From Amoebidium appalachense (taxonomy: Eukaryota; Ichthyosporea), in NCBI GenBank assembly GCA_963693365.1, contig CAVNZM010000015.1, positions 5,332,001-5,396,000 of the forward strand: DNA of 64,000 nt, written 5' to 3'. The position numbers and the translations under genes were made by a program. Below the pieces are notes generated by a model. The model was given only the letters and a program-made list of their open reading frames with translations. It ran no database searches and was not told the DNA's origin. Position 1 is the first letter of the stretch. Every line of letters starts with the position of its first letter. Below, one piece after another: positions 39,153 to 50,106 of the stretch.

Positions 39153-41060
39153 TCACACCCTAGCCTTAAGCCCTCTCGCCTTCTTATACCTGGGCAGTGT
39201 GTCCGTGCACATCATGAAGTACACTTGCCCCTGAGCCTCGTCAAAAATATTCGCCCTACTCTGAACGGCTAATTTTTCCGCTGAAGGGCGGTTTTGTGTT
39301 TGCGTCTGCAAAGTTTCCATGAAAATTTGGGCGGCCCCTAGAGAGGGCAGGGAGGGCCTGGATGTTGAAGCTGCGGAATGTGTAGTTGAAGAATCCCCCC
39401 GCGGTAATCTCGTATTTGTCGCCAGTTGTTTCTCTTTGACGTCGGTGTTCGAAGGGACCGTATCGGTTAAGCAACTTTCACCGAACACTTCCACAGACCC
39501 CCGATTCATGCGCACAATTTGGCGATTCACGTGCGACTCTTGGGAGACCTGCGCCTGCATTGGCCAATCATCAATCGCATTTTCAACGGCGTGAATTGTT
39601 TGCGCGGGAATATTGACCTCGAAGGGTGCGGAAGGGGCCAGAAACATACCATATATGGCATGAGCCATGTCACGTGCTTTCTTGGACCCCAAATTTGCGG
39701 TTTTTCGGTAGACCTCAACGGCCTCCCAAAACTGAAGATTCTCCACAGACAGTTCCCCTGCGAGAAACATGCGGAAATCGTGCCGTTCGGTGGGCAACGC
39801 CAGAATCATAGTGAGCTCTGATTTCGGCCCAAATAGACTCGAGCTTCGGCGTATGTTCCTCGTGACAAACCCGCTCTTTTTAACGATGATAACAGGCCAC
39901 ACAATGAGAAGAAAAAGACATACAGCGAAAGTAGCAAGTGGGGTCAGACGCATGATTACTAACGACGCCAACCGGATATTCCATTCGTGCTGTGTAGGCC
40001 ATTTGGGTGAAAATTCGTTTATGATCATTGTGCTAGCGAATAGCGACACTCCGATGGTGGCGAGAAAAATGCTTACGAGTGTTGAATGCTGTGTGATGGC
40101 TGTGGTGTCATGCACGGCCTGTGTGTGTTTAATACCAACGTGCGTTAAAACAGCGACCAAAGGAACAATGACCCCTGCCCAAATAATCGTCGTGTAGCTG
40201 TAAATCTGATTGGGTCGTACGTTTAACGGCCACGTTCCATTGGCCATTGATATAAATACCTCCTGCCGCTCGCTGTCGCTCTGGTACGGGGTCCATCGCG
40301 TGATCCCAAAAAGGGCCCCAAAAACGACAAAGGATATCAAAAACGTGAGGCACGCAACCCCCTTAACCCGCATGAACTTAACCACCGTGACGAGAGTTGG
40401 CAATTTTTTCTCGTCGGCGACACCCACATAACACGCCGCGTCGGCATGCTGCAACTGTTCTGGGTCTGTTGGTTTGTCTGGAAACAAGCACGGATCTCCC
40501 TCGTTTGTAGTGTCGCCCCCCGTGATACTGTGTTTCTTTCCATGCTCGTAAGGTGTGCATTCAGCAAAACTGTTCGAGGAATTATCCATCGCCGATTTTC
40601 CGGGTACGTGCCAGCCACCGCCATGCAGCAGAAACACGGTGCACATGTGTGCGTAGAGTAGGTGCAGGCATCGTGACGTGTAAAGCGCGCACACACCCGT
40701 AACCCCGAGCATTAAAGGAGCGAGGATAAAGGTTGCATAACCCCACGGCTGGTCCTGCATGCACAGACCGTTAAAGTCATGCCGTGACGGAACATAACAC
40801 ACTGCCCATCTCACCATGTAGTAGACGCTCCACATGTTTGCAACTAGGGTTAATGTTGCTGCCTGTAAAGGAAATTGCTCGGAAATGGGGAATCGTCGGC
40901 GCCAGCGCAGGTACAATATCGTGCAGAGTATGTTAAGGGTGGTAAGGGTGGGTGTGGCGGCCAAGTAGAGGTACATGACAACAACGGTCGCGACGCGTTG
41001 TTGCTCTTTGAGAATGGCGATGTGGTCTAAAAACGCAGTGTTGTTGGTGGTGGAAGACAT
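39153..41060 (-). CDS. Seven-transmembrane RGS protein (7TM receptor-like N terminus, C-terminal RGS), intronless
   Basis: One uninterrupted frame of 635 codons. Hydrophobic spans at about 24-50, 66-90, 106-130, 233-253, 287-309, 325-346 and 366-393 give a 7TM topology with a long loop (about 145-228) between spans 3 and 4. An RGS domain follows from about residue 421: FRMFLAGELSVENLQFWEAV (helices 3-4), then AHAIYGMFLAPSAPFEVNIP, and finally IFDEAQGQVYFMMCTDTLPRY (last helices). RGS domains accelerate GTP hydrolysis by G-alpha subunits; the fusion to a 7TM module resembles plant RGS1 and similar protist and fungal proteins, acting at the plasma membrane. About 100 residues (about 500-602, Ser/Thr/Gln-rich) are inserted between helices 6 and 7 of the RGS fold. 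Unlike its neighbours it has no intron and no microsatellite. The ligand is unknown. Confidence 0.93.
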   Translation of the reverse strand: MSSTTNNTAFLDHIAILKEQQRVATVVVMYLYLAATPTLTTLNILCTILYLRWRRRFPISEQFPLQAATLTLVANMWSVYYMVRWAVCYVPSRHDFNGLCMQDQPWGYATFILAPLMLGVTGVCALYTSRCLHLLYAHMCTVFLLHGGGWHVPGKSAMDNSSNSFAECTPYEHGKKHSITGGDTTNEGDPCLFPDKPTDPEQLQHADAACYVGVADEKKLPTLVTVVKFMRVKGVACLTFLISFVVFGALFGITRWTPYQSDSERQEVFISMANGTWPLNVRPNQIYSYTTIIWAGVIVPLVAVLTHVGIKHTQAVHDTTAITQHSTLVSIFLATIGVSLFASTMIINEFSPKWPTQHEWNIRLASLVIMRLTPLATFAVCLFLLIVWPVIIVKKSGFVTRNIRRSSSLFGPKSELTMILALPTERHDFRMFLAGELSVENLQFWEAVEVYRKTANLGSKKARDMAHAIYGMFLAPSAPFEVNIPAQTIHAVENAIDDWPMQAQVSQESHVNRQIVRMNRGSVEVFGESCLTDTVPSNTDVKEKQLATNTRLPRGDSSTTHSAASTSRPSLPSLGAAQIFMETLQTQTQNRPSAEKLAVQSRANIFDEAQGQVYFMMCTDTLPRYKKARGLKARV

Positions 41061-42006
41061 GGTGTCGTGGTGAATTTGCCCTGTAAATGTGTGATGGTGT
41101 TAATGTGGTGTGTGAGGATGTAAGGAAGCGAAAATGGTAGTGCAGTTAGATAGAGGTGACGTAACGGTTCTGTTGGGAAGATGTGCCTACTGCATATAAA
41201 TGCCGACTGGTAACTTGTCAAGTAGCTGTGGTGGTTTCAGGTTGCACTTGTGTGACACAGTAGGTTTACTCGTCATCTGCACGCGGCCGTTCAGAAGGCC
41301 TACACGTAGTCTGTGTCCCGCTACACAATCCTCTGAACTAGCTATAGGACAGGACTGAACATGGCTTGCCACTGTCCTGAAGCGGACACGTATAAAGGCC
41401 AAAACTGGGTCTCTGCAAAATTCCTACGATGCAAAACTTCGAGTACTTCAGCACTGTGCAGCACAAGCATATATGGCAGTTCATTTGACTGTTAAAGTGA
41501 GTATTAATATAAAGAAAACTAGCACAGAAAGAACCCGTGTGCCAAATTCGAGTGAACGTGGGTAAACTGTGTAAATTTAAACCCCTAATGTCTACAATTA
41601 TATCTTGACCTGCAGCTGGCGGATACCTATGAAGGTAATTACCAGTAATAAAAATTATTATTATGCCACTATTATGTATATACAATCAGTGAGAGAAATG
41701 GAGAGAAATCATGCAGTTCGTATGCATCGGAAACTTTGGAGTGCTGCATGGTTCGAACGACTGCTGCCAGTATCATCTGTGTGTCATGAATGAAAGCTAC
41801 TTTTCTGAAGAATCTACAAAAAAGTGCACTTTTTTGAAAGTACTCGAGTTGTACATGTCTCGAGAGTACGCGTGCTGTGCTCATGTGGAATCTAAAGATA
41901 ACGGCAGCCGCCCCCTCCTTCATGTGGCCCGCGCCCAATCTCGGCGTATACACGGAAAGAAGTGTCACACCGGGCCCCCACCGGTACCGGGGCGAAAATT
42001 CGAGTT

Positions 42007-42058
42007 GCGAAGAATGGTTTCGGGCCTGATGGAGGCGAGGCCCGAAACCATTCTTCGC
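42007..42058. repeat. Perfect 21-bp inverted repeat with 10-bp loop
   Basis: Arms at 42007-42027 and 42038-42058 (GCGAAGAATGGTTTCGGGCC...) are exact complements. Beyond a 2-bp mismatch the pairing extends through AATTCGAG / CTCGAATT, about 31 bp per arm. Confidence 0.9.
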
Positions 42059-42424
42059 ACCTCGAATTCTTGAACTCGAATTTTGAATACATACCGGCAC
42101 AAGGTACCCTACTTCGATTACCAATTTGAAAAACCCCTAATTTTATTTACTAAGTTTCAAATATTTTGAATTCCAGTTTTGAACCAGCCGAAAATTCCAT
42201 GGAAGGTAAGGTAATTACTAATTAGTTAATTTTGTTAAAACCTTAACGTCCGTTGGTTACTTATCATGCACGCGCATTCTTTTAAGAAACGGCCTGTGGT
42301 CGGCTGTGGGTTATGATTGGTGCTTTCTAGGGCGGGGGCCTTTTAGGTTAGCCTTTTTAGGTAATGGTATGGGATGCGCTCCAAGGGCCTCCCTAGTAGT
42401 CTTACCCGACAGGCAGAGTAAAGA

Positions 42425-42534
42425 TAGTCTCCAAGGATATGTATCCACTGGCTTACGTAAGTGGCCGGGCACTACTACGCCACGGAAAAGAAAGAAAAAA
42501 AAGAGGGCAGGGAAGACAGCACTCAGAGTGACTA
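42425..42534 (+). repeat. Dispersed repeat family C, copy 2
   Basis: Same ordered blocks as 28592-28745, with a shorter purine tract before GACAGCACTCAGAGTGACTA. Confidence 0.8.
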
Positions 42535-43663
42535 GAGTAGAGAGGGCTTCCGCCCCAATGAGTCATCTATGATTCTATCGGTATGCATATGTCAATTGCA
42601 AGTTGTCACGAGTCAGCTCAGCACGTACCACCGTGTGCACACGTACGTCGAATGCGCGGCATGGACTGACTACATACGCGTAACGGGTTGGAGTATGCAT
42701 ATGCATCGCAGCACTGCATCATACGCATGCTCCTATATATATATTCAAGGCATGGCTACACAGATTTGGTCTGCGCGCTGGCCAGGTTAAAAACGTGCAC
42801 TAATATATCATGTCCCAACACAACCTTTCTGACTGAAAAGAAAAATATTTTCATCGTCATCTCCGAATGGTCGCATCAAAGTACTCCCCAAACTCATCTG
42901 AAGAGGATACTGTTCCATCACTGAAACGCTGGCTTTAGCGGCGTCGACGTTTAAAACTTGCATACAATAATATATTAAGGGTCTCAACACTTTGGAAAAG
43001 TCTTAACTATTTATTTTTTATAAAGCGGATGAAGTTTCAATGTTGAATCAACGAAAGTCATAAAAAGTGTCACTACCCTGATATGTCTTTCTGTGGTGTT
43101 TGTGATATCTCGTCAGGGCCTTGCACAAGTCTTCGCAATACTGTCAAAGTTATATCTATATACTTACACTTTCGAAGATATATATGGAAAGCTCAATCGA
43201 GCCCTTATGAGTTCCAATAGCATTTTTATAGAAAGCATTGCCAATTAATTTTATACATAGGAGGCTCTTACATAGGAGAGCCCAAAAAATGTTGATAACC
43301 ATAGAAGGTTTTGGGAGATCCCTGACAATGAAACGAATCCATTTAAACGATGAGCTTTGACCAATCATCATTAAGATTGGCACATTCCCCGAGCCAGAAA
43401 ACATTCCAATGATTCCACCACTGCACAAGATTTTCGAGTCTACGCTGAGTCACTCCGGGTTCCGGGTCCGTCATGCCGCATTGCAATTGAGTCATCACTC
43501 AACCACTCAACACGTGTTCAAGGCACGCATGATTTTGCTCACTCACATGCACATGTAGGTACACGCATAATGTCGCATATGCATGACATGATGACACACA
43601 CACGCGCACATGTGATATGTATAAGTAAATGTCTATATAGTATAGAACTAATATAATTTTGTG

Positions 43664-43866
43664 CACGTGCTCACCCACGAGACGGGCACCACGTCACGGC
43701 CTCATGATCACCCAGGCACGTGCACCGGTACACATGTATCACGGCAGCTGATGGCATACGGACATCACGCAGTACATGTCGACAGGGGTACCACGTGGCT
43801 GCACGTGCCTGTCACAGTGCACATGCTCACGGCCGGCATGCATGTGGCGTGGCAACTGAGCACGTG
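43664..43866. promoter_or_regulatory. Cluster of five CACGTG palindromes
   Basis: CACGTG occurs at 43664, 43717, 43792, 43802 and 43861 within about 200 bp. It could bind bHLH factors, but no gene start is adjacent and the surrounding sequence is biased toward CA/TG words. Confidence 0.3.
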
Positions 43867-43978
43867 ACAAGCATACAAGGGTATGAGATGTGTGTACTGG
43901 CATACAGTGGCCCCGCAAAACCACGCACACACGCGCGCACATGTGCGCACGTACGGCAAACAAAGACACACACAGTCA

Positions 43979-43981
<3 letters not shown>

Positions 43982-44068
<87 letters not shown>

Positions 44069-44084
44069 TCACGCACACACAGTG

Positions 44085-44166
<82 letters not shown>

Positions 44167-44200
44167 TGTCACACACACACACACACAAACACACACAAAC
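43982..44200 (+). repeat. (CA)n blocks with a repeated CAGTGTCACAC / CGGTGTCACAC spacer
   Basis: Two long (CA)n blocks (about 43982-44063 and 44088-44163) are separated by short spacers. Confidence 0.92.
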
Positions 44201-44608
44201 GTACACACACATACGTACACACAACATACACTTGCAACTTTGACTCAGCGACTACTACTAGCTTTCTAAACCCCTTCCCTACACCCATTGCCATCGGTGC
44301 ATTTCCCCCTCCAGATTCCCTCTGAGATCTCAATATGTTAGGATTCCTATCCCGCCGTGACCCTCCTTCTCCCGGTTCTCTCCCTCTCCCTCTCCCTCTC
44401 CTTTTTCCTCTCCATCTCCCACTCCTCCCCTCATCCGCCTCTCTGTTGCACATACGATCATGCATGTACATGTATCGTTAGCAACGTACACCACGGCACA
44501 CTATACATACAGTCACGCGCGCACACACACATGCACACACTGGCACGCGCGTGTGGGCGCGCGCACACACACGCATACTAAGTCTTGGCATGCACGCACG
44601 TCACACGC

Positions 44609-44667
<59 letters not shown>

Positions 44668-45434
44668 GTGTAGCATATGATAGTAGCGGAAACGTGCACG
44701 AGTAATGAGTGACAGGCAACCACTGTTTGCGTTTTGGACTACTGGTGAGCTTAAATTGTTCCAGCAGGTGTGCACGTGCGGCACACTTGTACATGGCTGT
44801 GTGTGCGCACGTCCGGTTTATCATGATTTGTCTCTGAAGCTACCCGGTAGTTCCGGGGCGGGGGAGGGGGGGGGAGATGGGAGCACCCTCTCCCTCCCCC
44901 CCCCCCCCCCCCCCCCCCTCTCCCTCCCTGAGAAATTATTATATTGAAATAGAACTTGATGATTATAATTTTTAACAAGTAGTGTTCACACTCCTCTCTC
45001 GCCATGTGCACCCTGCAACGTGTGGTTCTTCAAGTTTCAGTCATTTAGAAAGAAATTTTAGTACCTGAGACTCAAAGTGAAGAGACCCGTAGCCTATGTG
45101 GGTGTAGGGGAGGATTGATAATTATTGGGACTGGTAGGGTGGGCAAAAGGGAGCCTGTTTCAAAATTCGCAGATAACGGGCTTTATTTTGGATCTATTAA
45201 GATTGTCAACCCGTGGGAAAAATTTAATGGCAATCATTTAAAATGTTGGTGGACGTGTGGGGAAGGACATGCATTATCATGCAGTGCCATCAGCCAAGCA
45301 GGGGGGCATAGAACCCTCGAGCTCCTCTAAATAGTGCAATATTTACTTTTGCAGAATTTTTGCTGCAATCACGTGAATCTCAGCCCGTATTAAGATAAGG
45401 CCATCCCCCAAACACAGTCGGACACGGAGTCAGG

Positions 45435-45435
<1 letters not shown>

Positions 45436-45497
<62 letters not shown>
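45436..45497 (+). repeat. Poly-C run of 62 bases
   Basis: Uninterrupted C, then an A-rich tract. One of the longest homopolymers in the window. Confidence 0.95.
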
Positions 45498-45859
45498 ACC
45501 CCCCACCAAAAAAAAAAAAGAAAAGAAAAGAAAAAGAAAAACTAATGTGAAACTAGTATAATGACAGCAAAAACAGATTTCACATATTGTAGCAAGTAAA
45601 ACCTCTTATAAAACACCCACACAGAACATTGCAGAGCCAGCCAGCTCTAACACATTAACTCATGGCAACCAGTATCCGAATCTTCCTGTGCTTTTTGGTG
45701 AATGGGTTGAAACAGCGTAAATTGGGTACTAGTACCTAAAGCCACACCTTATCCAAGCAATTCTTTCATCACTTGTTGTGGCCCAAGTCAAAAAACGCTC
45801 CCCATAATGATGCAAATTTGCAGCTATCCATTGCACACCCCTAACACTCAGACGTGTAA

Positions 45860-46460
45860 TGGTCTCCCCGTTTCAATCTAACGCAAACAACATAAAATTT
45901 ATCTCCCATTTCTTTCAAATGCAAACAACACAACATATCTCCTTTTTCTCTCTAACGCAAACAACTTATATCTTCCCTTTTTTAATATCGCAAACAAAAA
46001 ACATATATCTCCCCTTTTCTAGCAATCAAAATAAATACATCTCCTATTTTCCATATTTTGCAAACAAAAAATACAAAACTCCTATTTTCTATCCATCGCT
46101 CCAATCCCAACAAACAAAAACACCTATCTCCTATTTTCTATCTATTGCAAACAAAAAAAAAGTATCTCCTGTTCTCTATCCATCGCAAACCAAAAACTTA
46201 TATCTCCCTAAATTTCTATCTAACACAAACAAAAAAACACATATCCCCCCTTTTCCATCTAATGCAAACAAAAATATCCCCCCCCCCCCCCTTCTATCTG
46301 ACGCAAACTAAAAAATGTATCTCCCCCTTTCCATCTAATGCAAACAAAAAAATACCCCCCCCCCCCCTCTCCCCCCCCCCCCCCCCCCGCCTCTTTCTAT
46401 CTAACGCAAACAAAAAAACGTATCTCCCCTAGGCTATCTAGCGCAAACAAAAAAAAACGT
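45860..46460 (+). repeat. Minisatellite, unit about 35-40 bp, 3' of the H2B variant gene
   Basis: About 15 copies of CTAACGCAAACAAAAA followed by a variable TATCTCCCCTTTTCTAT-like half. It ends about 20 bp from the H2B stop codon, so it probably lies in or just beyond the 3' UTR. Confidence 0.88.
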
Positions 46461-46479
46461 CCACAATTTTATCTAATTA

Positions 46480-46702
46480 TTAATGCTCAGACGTATATCT
46501 CGTGACGGCCTTTGTCCCCTCAGACACGGCATGTTTTGCAAGTTCCCCTGGGAGCATCAGGCGCACTGCCGATTGCATCTCACGGCTCGTAATCGTCGAT
46601 CTCTGATTGGCTTTGACCAGCACAGACGCCTCATGGGAGATCCGATTAAGCATGTCGTGCACAAAGCTGTTCATCACATTCATTGCCTGCCGGGGGGCGG
46701 GG

Positions 46703-46742
<40 letters not shown>

Positions 46743-47000
46743 GAGGGAGGGGGGGAGGGGGGGGGGGGGGGAGGAGAAGGAGGGGGGGGGGGGGGTAGGG
46801 AGGGAGGGAGGGTCATGGTAAAAGGATTAACGTCAGAAATTATGCACAAGGGAGGAGGGAAGTGGATTCGGAAAGGGGAAAGCGACAGAGGGGCACAAGT
46901 TGTGGCCAAGGAAAAGTGGGGTGGGTGGGTTGGGGGTTTTTTTTTTGGGGGGGGGGGGGGGGGAGGGGGGAGAGGGGGAGGGGGGGGGGGGGAGGGGGGT

Positions 47001-47035
<35 letters not shown>

Positions 47036-47280
47036 CTTCATTTGTTAAGCCTTTTCGGACCAATTCTTCTTCCTTTCGTTCGTTTTTTTTTCTTCCGGCG
47101 GAAGAATGGGGAAAAAAAAAAAAAAAGGGGGGGGGGGGGGGGGGAGGCTTTGTGTGTAGAACCTTTTACTTCCTTCCTTATGACTTTCTCAGTTTTAGCT
47201 TATTGAATTATTCAGTTACTACTAGTAGTAGCTATTGTCTTTTATTTATTTATTGATTTTATTTAAATTTGTTCTTTTTT

Positions 47281-47311
<31 letters not shown>

Positions 47312-48671
47312 ATTATCTAAGTTCTTTCAGTTTTTTGCTTTATTGGAGGGGAGGAGGGAAGAGAAGGGGTGTGAAGATCTAGGAAACGTCAGGGCTAAGT
47401 ACTGTTATGTATCCAGAGCACTTTGAAACCATAATGACCCCCCCCCCCCCCCCCCCCCCCCACATCCTCCTCCCCCCTTCGTGGTGCTTCTTTCTACTTC
47501 AAAAGGGTGTGTGTGTGCGCGCAGCGCACGCACGCATATTGGGGGGGCGGGGGGGGGGGGGGGGGGGGGGAGGGGAGGGGGGGGAGGGGGGGGGGGGGGG
47601 GAGGGGGGGGGGGGGAGGGGGGGGGGGGGGGGGGGGGGGGGGGCTGCCCACCAGCTTAGACATTCCCATCTCCGGGTGGACCTGTTTAAGCACACGGTAG
47701 ATGAAAACAGAAAAAGAGGAGGTGTCGATGTGCCGACGCCTTTTCCCCCCACCTTGCCGAAGTGCTTTTCCTCGGGGTTTCCCAGTGCGGGTTGGGCGGG
47801 TGGGTGTTTTGTCTCCCGTGTCCACCCATGCGCCCCCTCCCTCCTCTGGCTCTTTCTCTCTCTCTTTCTCCTTCACTTCTTTCTCTTTATTTCTGCCTTC
47901 CTCCTTTACTTCTTTCTCTTTCTCTTTCACGTCTTTCTCTCTCTCTTTCTCCTTCGCTCCCTTCATTGCCACTTCTCCCACCTCTCCCTCGTTTTCTTCC
48001 TCCTCTCCCTCGTTTCCTTCTTCCTCGCTTCCTTCCACCTCCATAGCTTCCTCCCTCTCTTCTTCCTCTTCCGTTTCTTCCACAATCTCTTTCTTCCTCT
48101 CCTTTTTCTTACCTTCCTCCTCCCCTTTCCTTTCTTCCCCCTCCTCTTCCTCGCTCATCCCCTCCCCCACCACTCCCTCTCTTTTCCCCTCCCTCTCCCT
48201 TTCCTCTCTCTCTCTACCTGCTAACTCATCCATATCCCCCAAATCTTGAGTTCCGCTTCGCGAAAAACCTCCCAAGTTCACACGAGCCCCCCCTTCATCC
48301 TCAGGTGGGACATTTCCCCACAAACCCGACTCCTGTGACGGCTCGATGGAAAGTTGGCCCTCTGAAGAGCCCCCCCGGCCACCACGTCCCCCTCTACCCC
48401 CACTTGCAACCCCCCTACCCATCCCACGACCCCCCCTCCCAATCAAGCCAGTCATAGACCCTGCCAGGCTTGCAGGAACCTGCACTGTTTCCCTCGTTTG
48501 TATCACGGTTTGCCTCGTTCGAATCACACCCCTTCCTTGGCCCCTTCCACCCCGGCCTCCCCGTGGGTGGGTGGTAGCCTCGATGGTGTCTTGCTGTGTG
48601 ACATGACTTGTGCTTTCGGAGACAGGAACGAGGGGTGGGCCACTGCGGGTCTGCCTGGGTCGGCGGCTCAT
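46480..48671 (-). CDS. Histone H2B variant with a giant Arg/Gly and Glu/Lys-rich N-terminal tail (2 exons)
   Basis: Exons on the minus strand: 48671-47652 and 46686-46480, phase 0, 408 residues against about 125 for ordinary H2B. The histone fold starts near residue 309: [18 protein letters not shown], then after the intron [35 protein letters not shown] and [19 protein letters not shown], so the whole fold and the C-terminal helix are present. The tail has RGG-type segments at residues 37-48 and 79-101, an acidic and Lys-rich low-complexity stretch at about 150-290, and a basic KRRRH just before the fold. The start lies in GCCACCATGAG, a strong initiation context. No pyrimidine-rich acceptor precedes the fold, so tail and fold share one exon. 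The Lys that is monoubiquitinated in canonical H2B (AVTK-YTS) is Arg here. The intron is one block of G/C runs. It should be a nucleosomal variant; its role is unknown. Confidence 0.92.
46687..47651 (-). repeat. H2B variant intron made largely of C/G runs
   Basis: On the sense strand most of the intron is C runs (G on +: about 46700-46795, 46945-47035, 47128-47143, 47282-47311, 47547-47643). A short AT-rich middle part contains no exon. Confidence 0.85.
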
Positions 48672-49302
48672 GGTGGCGGTGGGTCTGGGGGGAGGAATAC
48701 TATGATTTATCCCCCCCCCCCCCCTCTCCCCCCACCCATCTCAAAAAAAAAAAAAAAAAGAGCTATGCGAACTTCAATCCCTCCACCTCCCCCCTCCCCC
48801 CTTCCTCCCCCTCCCTCATCCGTCAACTCCAATGATGCCAAAGTTTCTTTTGCAGTTTGTCCTGCATGGTTTCCTTATGGTCACCGATATTATGGGCTTT
48901 TTCTTTTTCGTCCTCATCACTCCTGCCCCCTCCTGCCCCCCCCCCCCCCCCTCTCCCCCCCCCTCTCCTTTCCCCCCCTCCCCCCCCCCCCCCCCCTCCC
49001 CCAACCTCCCGAACATCTACCACATCACATCCTTCTCTCTAAGTAGGTTGCCCTGAACTGAGGATAAACATTAAGTTGTAAGCACTGTACCTACATCTCA
49101 AAGCGGAGTCACAGATGAGCCACGGCGCCAGAATTTTCCGCAAATCAACTAATTAGTAGTAGAGGTGAAATAAATGCATCAGGCATCTTTTTTGGTAGTG
49201 GTGATGGCATTTGTGTCAATGTGCATGTGTGTGCAGAAAAGGGCCCGGGTCAAAAAGGAAAGGGGTCATCGGGGTGGGATGGATGGGGGAGGGCGCTGGG
49301 GG

Positions 49303-49379
<77 letters not shown>

Positions 49380-49485
49380 CTCGGGGGGGGGGGGGGGGGG
49401 GGGGGGTTGGAACCTTCTCGGTTAACGTGTGGCGGTTTGTCGAATAGCCCGGAGTTGCCCAGTCGATTTTGCCAGGGCTCGGAGG

Positions 49486-49516
<31 letters not shown>

Positions 49517-50060
49517 GCGTAGCACTCACAAAAAAACCCACTGTGCGACAGACACAGACAATGGCTTAGGCCCTGAATGGTGTGCACATTTTACAAAAAA
49601 CCAGAGAGCTCGAGGGGCATAAGTCCGCTTTTCATCACCCACTCTCACAAAATGTATCATCGGAGGAAAAGGCCAAAAATAAAGCGAATCTCGAACAAAG
49701 AGACGAACCCTGCTGTGAACACTGCTATGGTACAGCTTGGGGCTCTGACAGGCCAAAGAAATCTCTACGCAAATCTGATTGTCTTCACATGCCTGTCAAA
49801 ACATCTATATCCCAAGAATAGAGGAGAGTGGCACCCGGGCCATTACACCGAGAAATTGAACAACGTTGTGTTTGTTTACTATCGTGCATTCTCTCGGCTG
49901 TTTTCTATCAAATTGCACCTGTCACCCAACAAACGCAAAAACGTGATATTTTCTCATGACTATAGGCGACATGTATCGTGCACGAAAAAGGATGTGACAT
50001 ACCGACTATCAGTGCGCACTTGCTCGAGCTTCGCGACCTCCCTTTCTGGAATGCATCCGA

Positions 50061-50106
<46 letters not shown>

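Larger units (their letters stand above)
41061..45859. other. Upstream region of the RGS gene and gene-poor DNA
   Basis: About 41061-41600 should carry the RGS promoter. The rest holds the 42-kb hairpin, repeat family C, the CACGTG cluster, CA tracts and a 62-base C run. No exon is recognised. Confidence 0.45.
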
